Below are positions 51,501 through 64,000 of a stretch of 64,000 bases of DNA, piece after piece. The position numbers and the translations under genes are program-made. How positions within the stretch are numbered: position 1 is the first letter of the stretch; every line of letters begins with the position of its first letter. Source of the stretch: Mesaphorura yosii (Eukaryota > Arthropoda > Collembola > Poduromorpha > Tullbergiidae); NCBI GenBank assembly GCA_009869945.1, contig WIXG01000188.1:62001-126000 (forward strand), read 5' to 3'. The notes beneath the pieces are model-generated. The model searched no databases. It was not told where the DNA came from and saw nothing but the letters and a program-made list of their open reading frames with translations.

Positions 51501-54500
51501 TCGCGACGGCGCCTTTCCGCTGTTGCTGCACTTTGTGCGTATTAATTCAAATGTCAGGAGACTCTTCTGGTGTTGGACACGCTGCCTGCGCGATAATAAA
51601 TGTAGAAGTTATTATGCAAATGTTACTTGATTGTGTCGGATTCATCATCATCAGTCATTTTACAAGTGTTCCCGTTCACTGCTCACTACATTTTTGATTT
51701 CAAAAGTTTGCATACACTTGCAGCTGACTGAACTTTCACGAGATGGATTACTGCTGGTCGTCGCGGCAAAATGCCTTTCTCCACAAGGCACGCGCGCCAC
51801 CAAAGGAGTCATTATATTAATTTTCATGGGAAAGCAGTTCACTGTGAAGTTTGGCGGGCTGGCCCGTACATTATTTTAATTCCCAAACCCTGTTGGTGTT
51901 GAAGCTGACAAGAAATCCGCCGATAGATGAGCATTAAGTGGATTCGTCTGTTTGATATCGTAGATGTACATAGTATCATAGATCTCATTCGGCTCATCTC
52001 TCGTTGTCGTCGCCGTAATCCGTGCATTATAGCACAAAATGATGCTGTGGCGTAGTAGGCGTAGTAAAAGGATGAGTCTCATGAGCTTGCTAAGTTATGC
52101 TCTCACCCTTTGATGCTCTTAAAAACGTGTTGCTTTTATGATCCTTTCAACTTCAGCTTTTGATGTTTCAAATTTACACTTTACGTAATGCACTTACCAC
52201 TGAATACTGAAGTGGATCTTTCGAGAGGGATCGTACTATTAACAAAGTGTACAAAGTTGATCTAATCTGAATCAAGTGCTTGTTCAAATTTCTAGTGTCA
52301 GCTGTGCTGTCGTGCGCTTTCTGAACTCGTTTAATTCAATGGATCGCATGAAAATTCATTAATTGGGATTTTAGCAATTGCCTCCTCGCTTTGTTGATTC
52401 AGAGTTTTGGACGATTGAGCTTGATACATACTAAAGTACACTATACACACTTCATTGTTCTCATCTTACGTAATTATTTCAATCTGATTCTTGTATCGCA
52501 GATTGAAGGTTTAATGATAATGAGTATGAGGAAATCAGCAAACTTTGTCCTATTTGGTTCAAAGAACTTCGCTTTTACCTTACAATTTGTTAATGCAGGC
52601 TTCAGACAAGTAATAAACTGTAGTGAAAAGAATCCACACAGGACGAGTAACAGCAACAGCCAGCCAGCCAGTGTATTGAGATCGAGAGTGAGATCGTTGA
52701 CTTATGCAATTCGCAAAAAATCTGTGGTTCGTATTTTTTGTAGGCAGAATTTCGTCGGAAAAGCGTCTCAGGATTCTGTGCTTGTCCGTAGTCGTAGCTG
52801 TTGGTTTCTTTTGTTATTCTTCATAATTAAAAAATTGAATAGGAAGAAATTAAAAATGTGCTTGTAATTGCGTGGAATGCCCACGAGGATGAATGTCCGC
52901 TTCGTCGACACTTCGTAGCTACTCACCTGATCTTCGGACTTGATTTGAAGTGAATATTGCAGAATTTCAAATGGCAAACAACTCGTTTTGGAACAAGGCT
53001 TAATTTGTTGAGAGCTCGTTGCACGATTTGGCTCGACGAATTGTAATTACTCTTGACAGAGTGAATGATGTGATGTGCTACTTGTTATTACTGTACATGC
53101 AGCAATAAATGAACCGTTAAAGAGGATGCGGAAAATACGGATGGAATAATCAGTAGCCTGTTGAGCCTGTATTTATGCATGTTGTGAATGTTGTCTAGAT
53201 TTAAATTGATTTTAGCACAAATCGTTTGTTTGCCTGGCCGGCTTCATGAATTATTCATACTGGCAATTACTTTAGCCAAAGTATTTTAATTTCCGTTCAG
53301 TGTCTTGTGAGGTGTGAGGCCGCAGTCTGAAGCTGTCCTCCCTGAGATCTTCATGACAGTTGTCAGAAATACAGCTCAATATTTCCACTGTTGAACGTCT
53401 TGAAGCTTCGAGCAGGAATTGACTTTCGACTTGATTTATGATGCCTGGCTAAAAAGAGATTTTTCTGCAGTTCTCACGATTTCCGTAAAGATGATTGTGA
53501 TATATGTGAACAGATTTGCGACATGAAATGGTGTAGCTCATGATGAATTGGGCGAGAAGTCTGCTGTCGGACGGAGAATAAAGAGATTTTGACTTTTTAT
53601 CGATTTTTGAGGTCAAGTATTTTCGATGCTTAACTCATGAGTTTTCTTAAGACATTTCATTCTGCAGCTGCTCTGCAACTTACGACGTTTGAGTTCCATT
53701 TTGTAATAACTCTATAAAATTGGAAATGTGCATGCACAACTGCACTGCGTTGAAACTGGAACTGGCGACTCGCCCTTGACTTGAAAGGCTTCTGCAGCAA
53801 TCTTGGCTCGAGATTCCCAAGCCGTCGTGATGTTATTTTTGTGCCTTGTAAGCATTATATTTTTTTTCAAATTCATTTTTTTCTGTGTCCATTGTTCGCT
53901 GTTCCAACTTCATTTGGAAGAGTGCCTGAGAAACTCCAGTCAAGTGCTCCCATAAAGACAAGGACACTTACAGAGCTGAAAGCAAATGGTTGATCATTGT
54001 CAAATTGTCAAATGTTGAACACATTATTACTATCATCAAGCATTGCGCCAGAAGATCAGCCAAACTAGGTGCCCACGCATGAAATGTGAACTGTTCTTCG
54101 GCAAACAAGCTATGATCTTAATTTTAGATATCCTGGCAAAAGTTTCAATTCATTGGGACAAAACGCACTTCTTCCTCAGTGCGAGCACGAGCACTGAATC
54201 CTCATTCTCACTTTATCTCATAAAATGACAGGGATGAAACTTATGAGACGTGATAGACCCAAACTCTAGTGAGTAGAACAAAAGAGCCACCTACCGAAAT
54301 AAGATGATTTGAAACAAAAAGAAAGTTGAGACAATGAGAATTGCTTCCGACATTGAATTGTCAGATTCTTGCGAAGTTTAAACTTTTGGGCTAGGAAACC
54401 GGATTGGGCAACAAAAAAGTGTGAACCGAGAAATATGTTGTTATTGAAGCTGAAGCCCCTTTTTTCTTCCGCGTACTTGCACCACAAAGTTTCCCATTGT

Positions 54501-57500
54501 TCGATCCTTCTTGGCTACTTCTTTTCACCCGGACTCCGATGACACGCTGGCACTCTGGCTGTCGGTGGCTACATGTGTGCGTTTCTGGTTGACTGAAGTT
54601 CAAGAAGATGAAGTGTAAGGGAAGGTTACTTGCTGCTGCATGGCGGCCGAAGGAGAAGAGAAATTTTTTCCACCCAATTTCTTTCTTTCGTCCGCAGCCG
54701 TAGCCCTTTCTATAGATTTCTTTCCACTTAACTTTCACGTCTTTCTTAACTATGTACTTCCTTCCTTCCTAATAATGTGACCATATGCAACATATTAACC
54801 ACCATTGTACGAGGTCTGCTGTCGCCATTGAATCACTTGGCTCGCCTCGCTTCGCCGGTCCGACTCGCAAAGCATATGCGGAACTCACATAGTCACAGAA
54901 TCGTGCGGTCTTTTGTTCGCTTATTTAATAGAGTGCTTGACGAAGAGAGATGGCCGCTCGAGATGCGGGTGGCCGTGCGGCAACGAAATAAGCAAATTGT
55001 TCATGGCGATGGCAAAGAAATTGAAATGTGAAATGAACAATTCAAGCGTAAAAAGCGAGATCGGAGAAAGTTTGAGCCGTGGTGAACAATTGTGCGTATT
55101 TTCAGGCGCTTACCTTTAACTTTAGACCTAAGAAATCATTTTCTGCGTATGACAATGACAACCGCGACAAAGCCCACAACCGAGACTGAGAATAAGAAAT
55201 TGTGGAATTGTGGTATTGGTAGACCGTAGACCGTAACCGAGGCATTCCAAGCCATGTAGGGCCAAATCTAGGACCACAAGGACTACGACCAAGACCCAGA
55301 TGCACATGTTTAATGTCAACAATAATAGTAATCCTTTTATGCACCATGCTGGCCCCACACAGCCATGGGGCCGGGGCCATGAGACCAGCGAGCACATGCT
55401 ACCAACGTCTTGCTCGCACTGTTCTATTATTGTCTGGCGCAGATCTCGTCCGTCCTGTCCATGCGTGTATGGTGTATGTGTCAACAGTGGACAATGAGTT
55501 TCTTGTCTTTTAGGTTGCTGTCCTGTACTTTTTGCAACTTGCATGAAGAGCGGAGCTGAGGTATATGACAAGACCAAAATAAACATTATTTGGCCAAAGG
55601 TGGAGAAAAGAAAGAAAGTGCACCACTCCGTCATGGCCGAGACTGAGGCTGCAATTGTTTTCCTTTTCGTGGTCTCAGGAATGGCTTTCCCTTTCTTCAC
55701 AATTCCGAATGACCGCTGCCTCGCTCTCTTTTAATCATGAGAACGGAAAGCTGGTTAATACTTTCGATCGGACTGCAGGACTTTGAAATGAACTAGATTT
55801 TTCTCTCATTTCTTGCTCTCGGATTTTTGTGGCAGGGAAACAGTTCAGCTTTTTACGCTCTTGCATCGGTGGTGTGAGGTCTGACTTCACTTTTGTTTCG
55901 CATTTCTGCCCATTTTCTTTTCAATTTCACGTTGATTCATTCATTTACTTTCAATCCATCGTGTCGTGAGGCGAAACATGCGAGTGAATAAAACTTTAGG
56001 ATAAGACACGGACCGAGGAAATCAAAGGGCAGAAACACGAGCAAAGGTTCTCATTTCTTGCCTCTGCGTTTCTTTTCTGCTTGCACTGGGACAGGCTTTG
56101 ACAAAAGTACAAAAGCGGATCAGCGTTCTTTTTATAATCTGAAACGAAAGGTTAAATAGGCCGCCTGAGCCTTGACTTGGAGGCTGTATAAAAATATTTA
56201 ACTTAATTACGTTTGGAATGAAAGGCTCACTTGTGCCCAGCCAGGAAAGAGAGCTTCTGAAGGAGGAAAGCAGCTAGAAAACTTCATCTTATAAAAGTGA
56301 AGACTTGACTATTGGCTTCTAAGTACAAAAACACATTCAGGCTCGTTTCTCATTCACTTGGTCTTTAATCTTAACTCTGCAGCAACTGATCTCAGTTTGC
56401 TGAAGTCGTTTCAGCGAAACGAAGCCAATTCTTTCCCAGTACAAGGCAAATGATAAGCGCGCAATAAATTCATCAAGAAAAGGTCATAACGTTAAAGGTT
56501 AAGTAAAGTCAAAATGTAACTCTGGCTGCTTTTTAAGCCTCGTCTCTTAACCCGTGCCCGAAAGAATGTGCGCTAACTTGTATTAATGATGCTCGGGATT
56601 CTTTAAGAAAACTCCAAAGATTCTTTAGAAAGTCCAAAACAAAAGTCAGGCGAGAGGCGAAAGTTTATGAAGATGGAGAAAGAGTCTCTTCGGCTTACTT
56701 GCGCGTGTCTCTTCTCGTGGCAAGTAATTTGGGTGATGTGATAAAGTTCTAAAATTTTCTTGCGCACGGAAAGTTGTAAAGCAACAACACGTACTCTATT
56801 GCACTGCAGACTATCAAATTAATTTCTTGGCTTTTATTTAGCATGCTGTATTTATCCAATTACCCTCGGACTCTTGGGCCTGCGAGTGTGCTATTTTTTA
56901 TTCAGTTTCGCCACTTTCGCGTACTCACTTCGTCCTGGAATGAAGCACGAAAGATTCTTTAGAAAATCATTCCTTATTTATATCGCATTCTTAGCTTAAG
57001 TTTGTGAAATCCTTCTCGAACTATCCGAGGGCTTCATTCGTTTTCTTAATTTAATTACATTTTGCATCAGCGTGAAGTGGCTGGCTGACTGAGTTTTACA
57101 TGAAGTAGAATAATCCTACAAGTAAATAGTGTGAATGATATTGGATAAGGAGATTGGTTCCAGTAAATCCTTTTGAGCATTAGTTTACATAATCCTAGCT
57201 TGAGAAAGTTGTAGGCAGTCCTCCTAGTAAATCACCGTTAATACTGATCTCAAAACAATGAAACAATAGGAGTAAATATCTACCTGGTGATGTGGGGCTG
57301 AGCACCTGAAGTAATATGGAGGCGTTAAAATTAAGACACGATTTAATCGTGGCTGTGAGGCAGGTATCAAAAGCTTTTTAGATTACTCACGGTTAAGGTG
57401 TTTCGTTTAAGTGTGAGGAGAGTTAGTTAAATTCCGGGCAAATGACGCATGTGGGAATTCAGCATGGGTAGGGTGTAAATGCGAGTGAATTAAACAGAAC

Positions 57501-60500
57501 GTACTTATAAGTTCTTACCCCACTTATTAATGAGAAAATCATGGCCTTAGTTTACGGTCATTCTTCTTACCAACTCCAACTCCAATGATAAAAAAGTCAT
57601 AAAACGTACTTGTACTATCATACGTTGGATTTTATACCACAAGCAATTAAATCTGGAATTAACATTAAGGATTATCATCCGTATTTATTATCGTGGCAAG
57701 AAGTTTTCAAATTAAAACGAGCTAATTGGACGGAGGACGGAGAACATTATTCGTCATTTAATTAGGCTTTTAGGCAAGTAGCTCACCTATCAGATTTCGC
57801 GCGCAAGCTGCTTCGTATTCCCGATAGAAGCGATGGCTGACACTAATAAATAGTAGTATCGTGTTGTTCATGTGCTGTCCCGATTCTGTCATCATTATTT
57901 TCCGCATCGCGGGTTGTTTACCTCCGCTGGAATCCAATTCACACTTGACTTCCTAAATTGGCTTTTGGAGATTCGATTTCATGCCGCTTCACCGATTTCA
58001 CTTTGTAAATTTGGATGAATTTCTTTCATTTTCTTACTCCTTTGACGCGGTTTGTGTGACTCGTCAGTGAAGTGTTCAGACCTGCGACAGTCCGTTTCGC
58101 GTCTCCGGTCTCCACCAAATTACTGTTATTGCTTTCGTATTGACTTGTTTTGACTTCTGAAATGGAAATACTTTGAAATAAATTTCTTGTTTTGCCATAA
58201 AATTCCTCCGCACACCTTTCCATTCTAAATGACAACTATTTGGGCCAACTTAATGACGTAATTTTGAAACCCAAGAGTCAACTGATACATGGCTTCACAT
58301 TTGGAAATTCGTAATTTCATTTCCTTCATGTCTCTGCTTTCTAGCCCCAGTTCGTATTATAAAATCGGGTTTGGTTAAAAAATTTCTTTCCTTAATGTCA
58401 AAAGTTCGCCTTAGAGACGAGATAAAATCAGAAATGTAAAGTTTTTACTTGATTGATAATGGCTTTGGTTTCTGATATGTTTCGTCCTCGAATACTCGTG
58501 AAGTAATAAGACATCATCGTATTTCGTAACGTGCATTGGTGGTTGAGACCCACATTTCTTTCGCTCACATTAGGATAGGATAAGCACGGAGGCAAGATGC
58601 AGACGCAAATGTTTGTTTCTTCTTAAATTGGTAATTTTGTAGTCAGAACCCAAAAAGTCGTAATCGTAAAGTTTCGGGTAATTGAACGCAAATGGAATTG
58701 GAATGGAAGGAGGAGTACCAAGTGCTTAAGCTTTTATTGCTCCTTCCGATGCAATGCAAAAACAAAGAGCAGGCACAAGGAAGAGGAAACATTGAAAGTC
58801 AAAATCACACCACAATGCAGTAGAGCCAGAGAAATGTCGTTGCCTTCATGGCCAGTTTTGTAGTGCTCATCTAGCGAACAAAATTTTTGGTTTCCTACGC
58901 GAATGATGCCACGTGTTGGCTCAAATTATAAATTCAGGTTGAAAAACCACTGAGACTGAGCCATAACTTCGTATGCGGGCAGGGGTTATAAGTTTGTCGT
59001 ACGTCATACTGTTCACTGAATGGCCTCTTTCCTTCCTTGCCCGTGTTACGACTAAGACGAGGACGAGTTTCTTACGTGAAGTGAAGCAAGATCGTGCGCA
59101 TGAAAAATGTAATAATTTAACCCGTGCCAGAAATTGATGTGATGTTTTGAAAAAAGACAGGTTTTGGTGAACTATTGAACGGATTCTCATCATGCTCATC
59201 TTCTCCGTGTCATGATCTTTTTGTCAGTGCTTGTAATGACTGCTTGACCCACATGATGAGTGAGCCTTAAGCAGTGCGGATCGTACATTAACGACGACTC
59301 GTAATTTCAATTCCAATATACAATATTTCACAATACAGTGCCAAACCCATTAAGTTCATACAACGTTGATGACCTCTGGCAGTCCTCCGAGTGTATTGTG
59401 GCCTCTTCACAGTGAATAAATTATAAATTACAGAAACGAAATTGCTGGCAACCCGGAACAATTCAACTTAAGTGACAGTCACATTCGCTAAGCAAAGGTG
59501 GTGAAACGTTGAATGAATCCGGAATTCTTAAAAATGACCAAGGTACAAAAAAATAAGGTGCGAATCATGTCTCTATCTCTGCCTTGCATCATTCCTCATA
59601 GGATTATAATTACCAACTTTTGCATTGCACTGTTAGAAAGAAATTTGGGTGGAGTTGCAAAATCCGACTTACATAAATGGCAGCGTTATGGGCCCCAACC
59701 CTTCCTTTGCCTTCGCAATTGCAATTATCATGGAGCCTAACCAACGTGTCGAAAGTGTGAAGTGGATAAGATAAGAATTGATTTCTCAACAACTTTCCAA
59801 TATCACAAGTTCCCTCGTGAACATCGCACATGCGCCTCACACTGTAATTAATGATAAAGATTTTATGGAGCTTCGAGTAATCTTTACAATCATCACCATT
59901 ATTGGAACAAGTACAGCTTCATTGGTTATGGTGGTGCAATTTCTTAAATAAGCGCGAGATAAGATAAATGGTCAGAGTATTCAATTAACTTTCTTTAGCA
60001 AGTCATAATTTAAACTTTGACGTCATGAGCTCCCATGCGTGGTTCCTTTCTGTACCAATGGTCATTACGACATTCATTTCAAAAACTATTGAAATGCGGT
60101 TTTACATTTTTGTTGATCTCTGCATTAAGTGACGCAGATCGTTGTTATCCTCTCAAACTCAGCTAAGCACTTACAAATTAACTTTCGCATTTGTCAGCGG
60201 TTTGTCGCGATCATTGCTGTATCAGGGTACCCGTGATGTGATACACAGGCAAATTTTGCATGTTAAACGAGACACAAACTTTTATTTTCGGAGTAATGGC
60301 GGCCATTAAAGGCCCAAGTCCAAACTAGCTGCTCGCCATCCAGTAATGAATTTATTCAACTGTCGTGTTTATTGACTCAAATGGACTCTACGGGCAGAGT
60401 TTGGCGAGTTAGTGCAGAAATGAACACCAATCGTCACCATGTTCATTAAATCGCATTAAAAATTGACTGTCTGTTGACTCTAATGAACCATGGACCATGT

Positions 60501-62904
60501 GATAGTGCTGCTTTCCCTTTGTCAACAAGGCTTGTATGCTGTCCGTGTGTTTCGTGAGCTTCAATAAGCATCTTATCCATAGTTCTATGTTGGCTAGTAG
60601 AACAAGTATATGAAACATTTTAAAGTCTACTAAAATATAGATTTACTTGATGAATCAAATAGAGCAATTCAATATCCAGTTTAATATTCACAACGACAAC
60701 AATGCAATTTCAATGCAACACACTACCAGAATGGCCTCCTATACACATGTCCTTACGTGATTTCAATACGCAATGAATGTCGTTGGAAGTATAGTAGAAA
60801 GAATTGGGTTTGATTATCGTTTAGATTCACCAAACTTCTCTTGTTTGAAATTGATAAAATTCTTTGGTAAAAGCAGGAAAAGAAGAAAGGCAGACAGGAT
60901 TGTGTGTCAACAGCTCAAGAGACTTGTAAATCAAGTCACTTTACTGGTGCTCTATCCAGTTCATTTCTGAGACGGCAATGGCACAGATTTTCTTACCTTC
61001 GACACGCACGCACGCACAGACATAAAGAAATTCCGAAGAGACACATCTGGAACAAATGTAATTATGTTTTCGGAGAATGAAAGTCGCACGCTTTCCAATC
61101 TTACAATAATAAATGTTCGTACGTGCTGGAGACAGTGCCCAGTCTCTTTGCGTACACATCTCATACGTATTGGCATTGGGACAAATCGTGCACTGAATTG
61201 GTCGGCCTTCATACGGAGACGATTGCACCAAATTCGCCAGCGACAGATTGAAGATTGGCCACATAAGAATTCAATTTGCCATAAAAAATTGAAAACTCCG
61301 TCCCTTCCGTCGTGAGTATGAATAACAGATGAGGAGTGTTACACAATGAAGCAGAATTAGGCTATTCACTTTTATTGCGAGTGTTCTGTCTTTGATCGCT
61401 CAACTCAGCTTCGTCGAATGCGTGTAATGGTAATAATGGAACGGTTGGGACAAACCGCTCCGCCATTTGCAAGTTGGCATAATGTTCTCTGCTGACAACA
61501 ATGACGACGTCGAAAATGTGTGCATGGGTTATTAGTTTCTCCAAGCTCATTTTTATTCTTGTTATATTTCGCTCCACAATAATGATAATGGGATTGCCGT
61601 GCCGGCTGAAACAAGCGCGGGAAAACCCGCACGAATAAATAATGCCCAGGCCACGAAACGAGAAAAGGGAGTGAAAGATGAAAGAAAGCGAACATTTGTC
61701 TCTCCGCAATAATAATCTGCACTGTTCAAGATGAGATTCCTCCTTTGTTCTCCATAAATGCGGCAAGAAAATCTCTTTCCATCCAAACGAATAGATGGAA
61801 AGATGTACGATCCCTCATTATTTGGGATTGAACTGAGTTGAAGATGCATGCAAAAGAAACTGCAAAATACGAGCAGAACCTGGATGCTTATTTACTGTCG
61901 AAGTGTCGGAGGCGTTCTCCGCATTGTTTCAATAATAATACAAATTATTATTGCATATGGAAAAACATAAAATATGGGCTCGAGTGATGGAGCAAAAGAG
62001 AACGAGCACGAACGCGCATTTCCTTCCGTATTTGTTGGTAGAAAGATTGCACATCGAAGAATTTTCTCTTGAAAACTTTTCCAAGCTGTGCTACTTGCGA
62101 AGAAAACGAATTACAATACGTTGAGTGACTGTTGTTATTGTTGTACTTGTTATTGGTGGACTGGGTGCGAGAGATATGTGATGTATTCAAAGTTGTATTT
62201 ATGAGTGCCGTTCCCATCTGCCACTTTTGCAATCCACGCGTACTTCTATCACCCAATTTTTCTTCTCGTACTTGTACTCAAGTAGTTGGCAGTTAGTTGG
62301 GCCCTCGAAGGTTTTCAACACGCTGGTGGGTTTCATTTATTTGAGTGAAGGGTCAAATGAGGTAAAACAGGCACGGGCAGTACAAAAAATAATCTTGAAA
62401 CTTTTCTCATTTGTTATTGTGTCTCTACAAATGCGAATTTCTCCGCATGAACACAAGTGCTGTACGGTACTCGCTCCGGTCTTCCGAGAACCACGGTTCA
62501 ATTCAACCGCGGCTTCCGTATAGAATGGTATGCGTTGCGACTATGAATGCCGTGATGCCGTCTCATGGAAGAGTTTCGAGGTTGGCCCATTTGACAAAAT
62601 ATCCCGTGTTACCGTGTCATGCGTGCGGGCGTCCGAGATTGCCTGACAGGACATTCTATTATCATTACCACAATAAGTTTGTGTCATTTTTCGCACAGAA
62701 AAAGAAATACAGAACTTTCCACAATAAATTCCAATTAATCTTTGCAAAAGTCATTTGTGCCCGCTGCGTTATTGCGAGTTTTGAATCATTCACGTCTTCA
62801 AACTTCTGTCTGTCCGCCAAATGCTAACCTCTCTGCACGCTCTGTTAATGTTTATCTGGACTTGCGACGATATTAATTTTTGCATTCTGTTTGTCTGTTT
62901 ATAG
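45512..62904. other. Long non-coding stretch, no gene recognised
   Basis: About 17.4 kb. The longest frame (55128-55700 minus, 190 codons) has erratic composition rich in Cys, Leu and Val and no motifs. Short direct repeats (GGCATAGC twice near 46,645, a related copy near 47,450) and a 12-nt palindrome CGATCGCGATCG (48132-48143) were noted. The 3' end is the intron preceding the ASPP exon, closing with TTTGTCTGTTTATAG. Confidence 0.5.
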
Positions 62905-63298
62905 TTACCGGAGACTTGCGGGCTGAGCTTATCAGAACTGGAGGCGATGGCAGCCCGACAAGCTCGGCAGTTGGAAACTCAAGAACAACTCCTGGCTGCC
63001 AAGGCGCAAAGACTTCGTTACCTTAAATCCGATGGTAAGATGAAATTGAGTTTGAAGTTTTAGTATGACTTTTATTTAGCATTTAAGAACCTGTATAAAA
63101 CCTGTATAAGACACATCACTCCACAATTGAATTCACAAACTATATTTTTAATTTTTAATGTTTTAATTCTTTTTGCAGGAGAAGCTGAACGGTTACAGAG
63201 ACTTCGTGATAAAGTGATGTCACAAGAAGAAAGACTCAGAAAACTTAGAGCCTTACGTGGAAAAGTTCAGACTAGTCGTAATGGCAATTCAGTTTTAA
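62905..63298 (+). CDS. ASPP-family protein (PPP1R13B/TP53BP2-like), N-terminal coiled-coil exons, partial
   Basis: Two exons, 62905-63034 and 63179-63298, with GT-AG borders (TTTATAG before; donors GATG/GTAAGA and TTAA/GTAAGT; acceptor TTTTTGCAG). They read LPETCGLSLSELEAMAARQ, then a coiled coil with LLAAKAQRLRYLKSDGEAERL and EERLRKLRALRGKVQ. This parallels human ASPP2, LAELQEMASRQ...LLATKEQRLKFLKQ...AKLKKVRALKGHV. ASPP proteins bind PP1, p53 family members and junction/Par proteins, with ankyrin repeats and an SH3 domain at the C-terminus (outside this window). The first exon begins in phase 0 with an in-frame TAG at 62902-62904, so an upstream exon is required unless translation starts at M15. 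The N-terminal RA-like domain of vertebrate ASPP was not found nearby. The second exon ends in phase 1 and the gene continues to the right. Confidence 0.85.
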
Positions 63299-63840
63299 GT
63301 AAGTTTCCACCTAGCTCTCAAAGCTGTAATTTTATGTGCAAATGTTTATGTTTAAACTCTTCCTTCATCCGGTGTTCAGACATACAAGAGCACCGTCTCC
63401 TTCGACCCGACTTAATTCCCGAGTAAAACTTTGGGTTTCTAATTTACTTTTTTCATTTTCTCTTCGTATCATAACAATTTGAAACAGCATCGGGGCGACC
63501 TCCTCAATAATATTATAATGTCCACGAATTGAAAGGAAAATTTCGTAAACTAATACAATGCGCAAAGTTTCCTCACATGCATCCAGCAAAGTTTTAGTTG
63601 CTTGTATTAATTTTCTTCTCAGCCAATAACGAACAGCAGCAGAAGCGGCGACTTTCCTGTAGCAGATAAATAAGAAAGTATTGGTGGAAGGGAAATTTGA
63701 TTTGTCTTCTTTCCAAACATTTCCGAGATTAAATTCCAATGCGATATTAAGGCATTACGCCACATACGGAAAAGTGAAATGTATCGCAATGTGACATCAT
63801 GTTGCTCAGAAACACGCAGTTACTTGCTTCTAATTTTTAA
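63299..63840 (+). other. ASPP intron sequence
   Basis: Begins with the donor GTAAGT after the second ASPP exon. No further ASPP exon was recognised up to 64,000, so the intron is at least 0.7 kb. A 124-codon minus-strand frame (63365-63739) crosses it without recognisable content. Confidence 0.6.
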
Positions 63841-63871
63841 TATAAATACTTTCGGTTCAGTACGTTCAGTT
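63841..63871 (+). promoter_or_regulatory. Candidate intragenic core promoter (TATAAATA plus TCAGTT)
   Basis: TATAAATA at 63841-63848 is followed by an exact arthropod initiator TCAGTT with its A at 63868, 27 nt from the first T of the box. Another TCAGTT at 63902 and a TATAAA at 63919 lie nearby. The first downstream ATG (63974) opens MMADTVCEL to the window edge. It could drive a shorter ASPP isoform or a nested gene. Confidence 0.3.
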
Positions 63872-64000
63872 TGAAACTTTCGGAAGTCCTGCCATACCGA
63901 GTCAGTTGGTTCTACATTATAAAATGCACCCACACAGTTTTGAATATAAACTGGAAACATTGACTGGTCAAGCATGATGGCTGACACCGTCTGCGAACTT

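Noticed and set aside
55128-55700. 190-codon minus-strand ORF, the longest in the window
   Set aside because: It has Cys/Leu/Val-rich erratic composition, no motif, overlapping frames on the other strand, and local short repeats (GACCGTA, GACCAA) that keep the frame open. It looks like chance.
57755-57780. GGACGGAGAAC match to part of the miR-184 sequence
   Set aside because: Only 11 bases agree; the rest of the mature sequence differs and no hairpin is apparent.

Overview
The window looks like nuclear DNA of an animal, most probably an arthropod or another ecdysozoan. It has split genes with short GT-AG introns (about 60-110 nt in the left-hand genes), metazoan AATAAA poly(A) signals, and at least one TATA box plus TCAGTT initiator of arthropod type. 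I saw no bacterial operons, CRISPR arrays, rRNA, convincing tRNA or intact transposon. The species cannot be read from the sequence.

Left end (1-5.3 kb) is gene-dense and compact. A MELK-type Ser/Thr kinase lies on the minus strand and runs off the left edge; six exons of its kinase domain are readable. About 1 kb away, head to head, is a complete nine-exon gene for inositol-tetrakisphosphate 1-kinase (ITPK1, 322 aa) on the plus strand; one of its introns uses a GC donor. Between 4.36 and 5.3 kb are open, spliceable-looking fragments on both strands that I could not assign to a known protein.

The middle (5.3-62.9 kb) is almost entirely non-coding. Three stretches stand out. Two are plus-strand exon candidates starting with ATG and ending at consensus donors (29610-29963 and 37870-38295). 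The third is a small minus-strand ORF with a predicted membrane span (45302-45511). Both exon candidates end in phase 0.

Right end (62.9-64 kb): two plus-strand exons encode the N-terminal coiled-coil segment of an ASPP-family protein (apoptosis-stimulating protein of p53, PPP1R13B/TP53BP2 type); the gene continues beyond the window. Its first visible exon also starts in phase 0 and has an in-frame stop just upstream, so it must be spliced to something. My main hypothesis is that one or both mid-window exons are alternative 5' coding exons of this ASPP gene, making much of the window its first intron (about 24.6 or 32.9 kb). This is inference and needs transcript evidence.

The three named genes share no evident pathway: mitotic/stem-cell kinase signalling, inositol phosphate metabolism, and p53/PP1 or junctional regulation. 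I found no convincing new multi-gene system.
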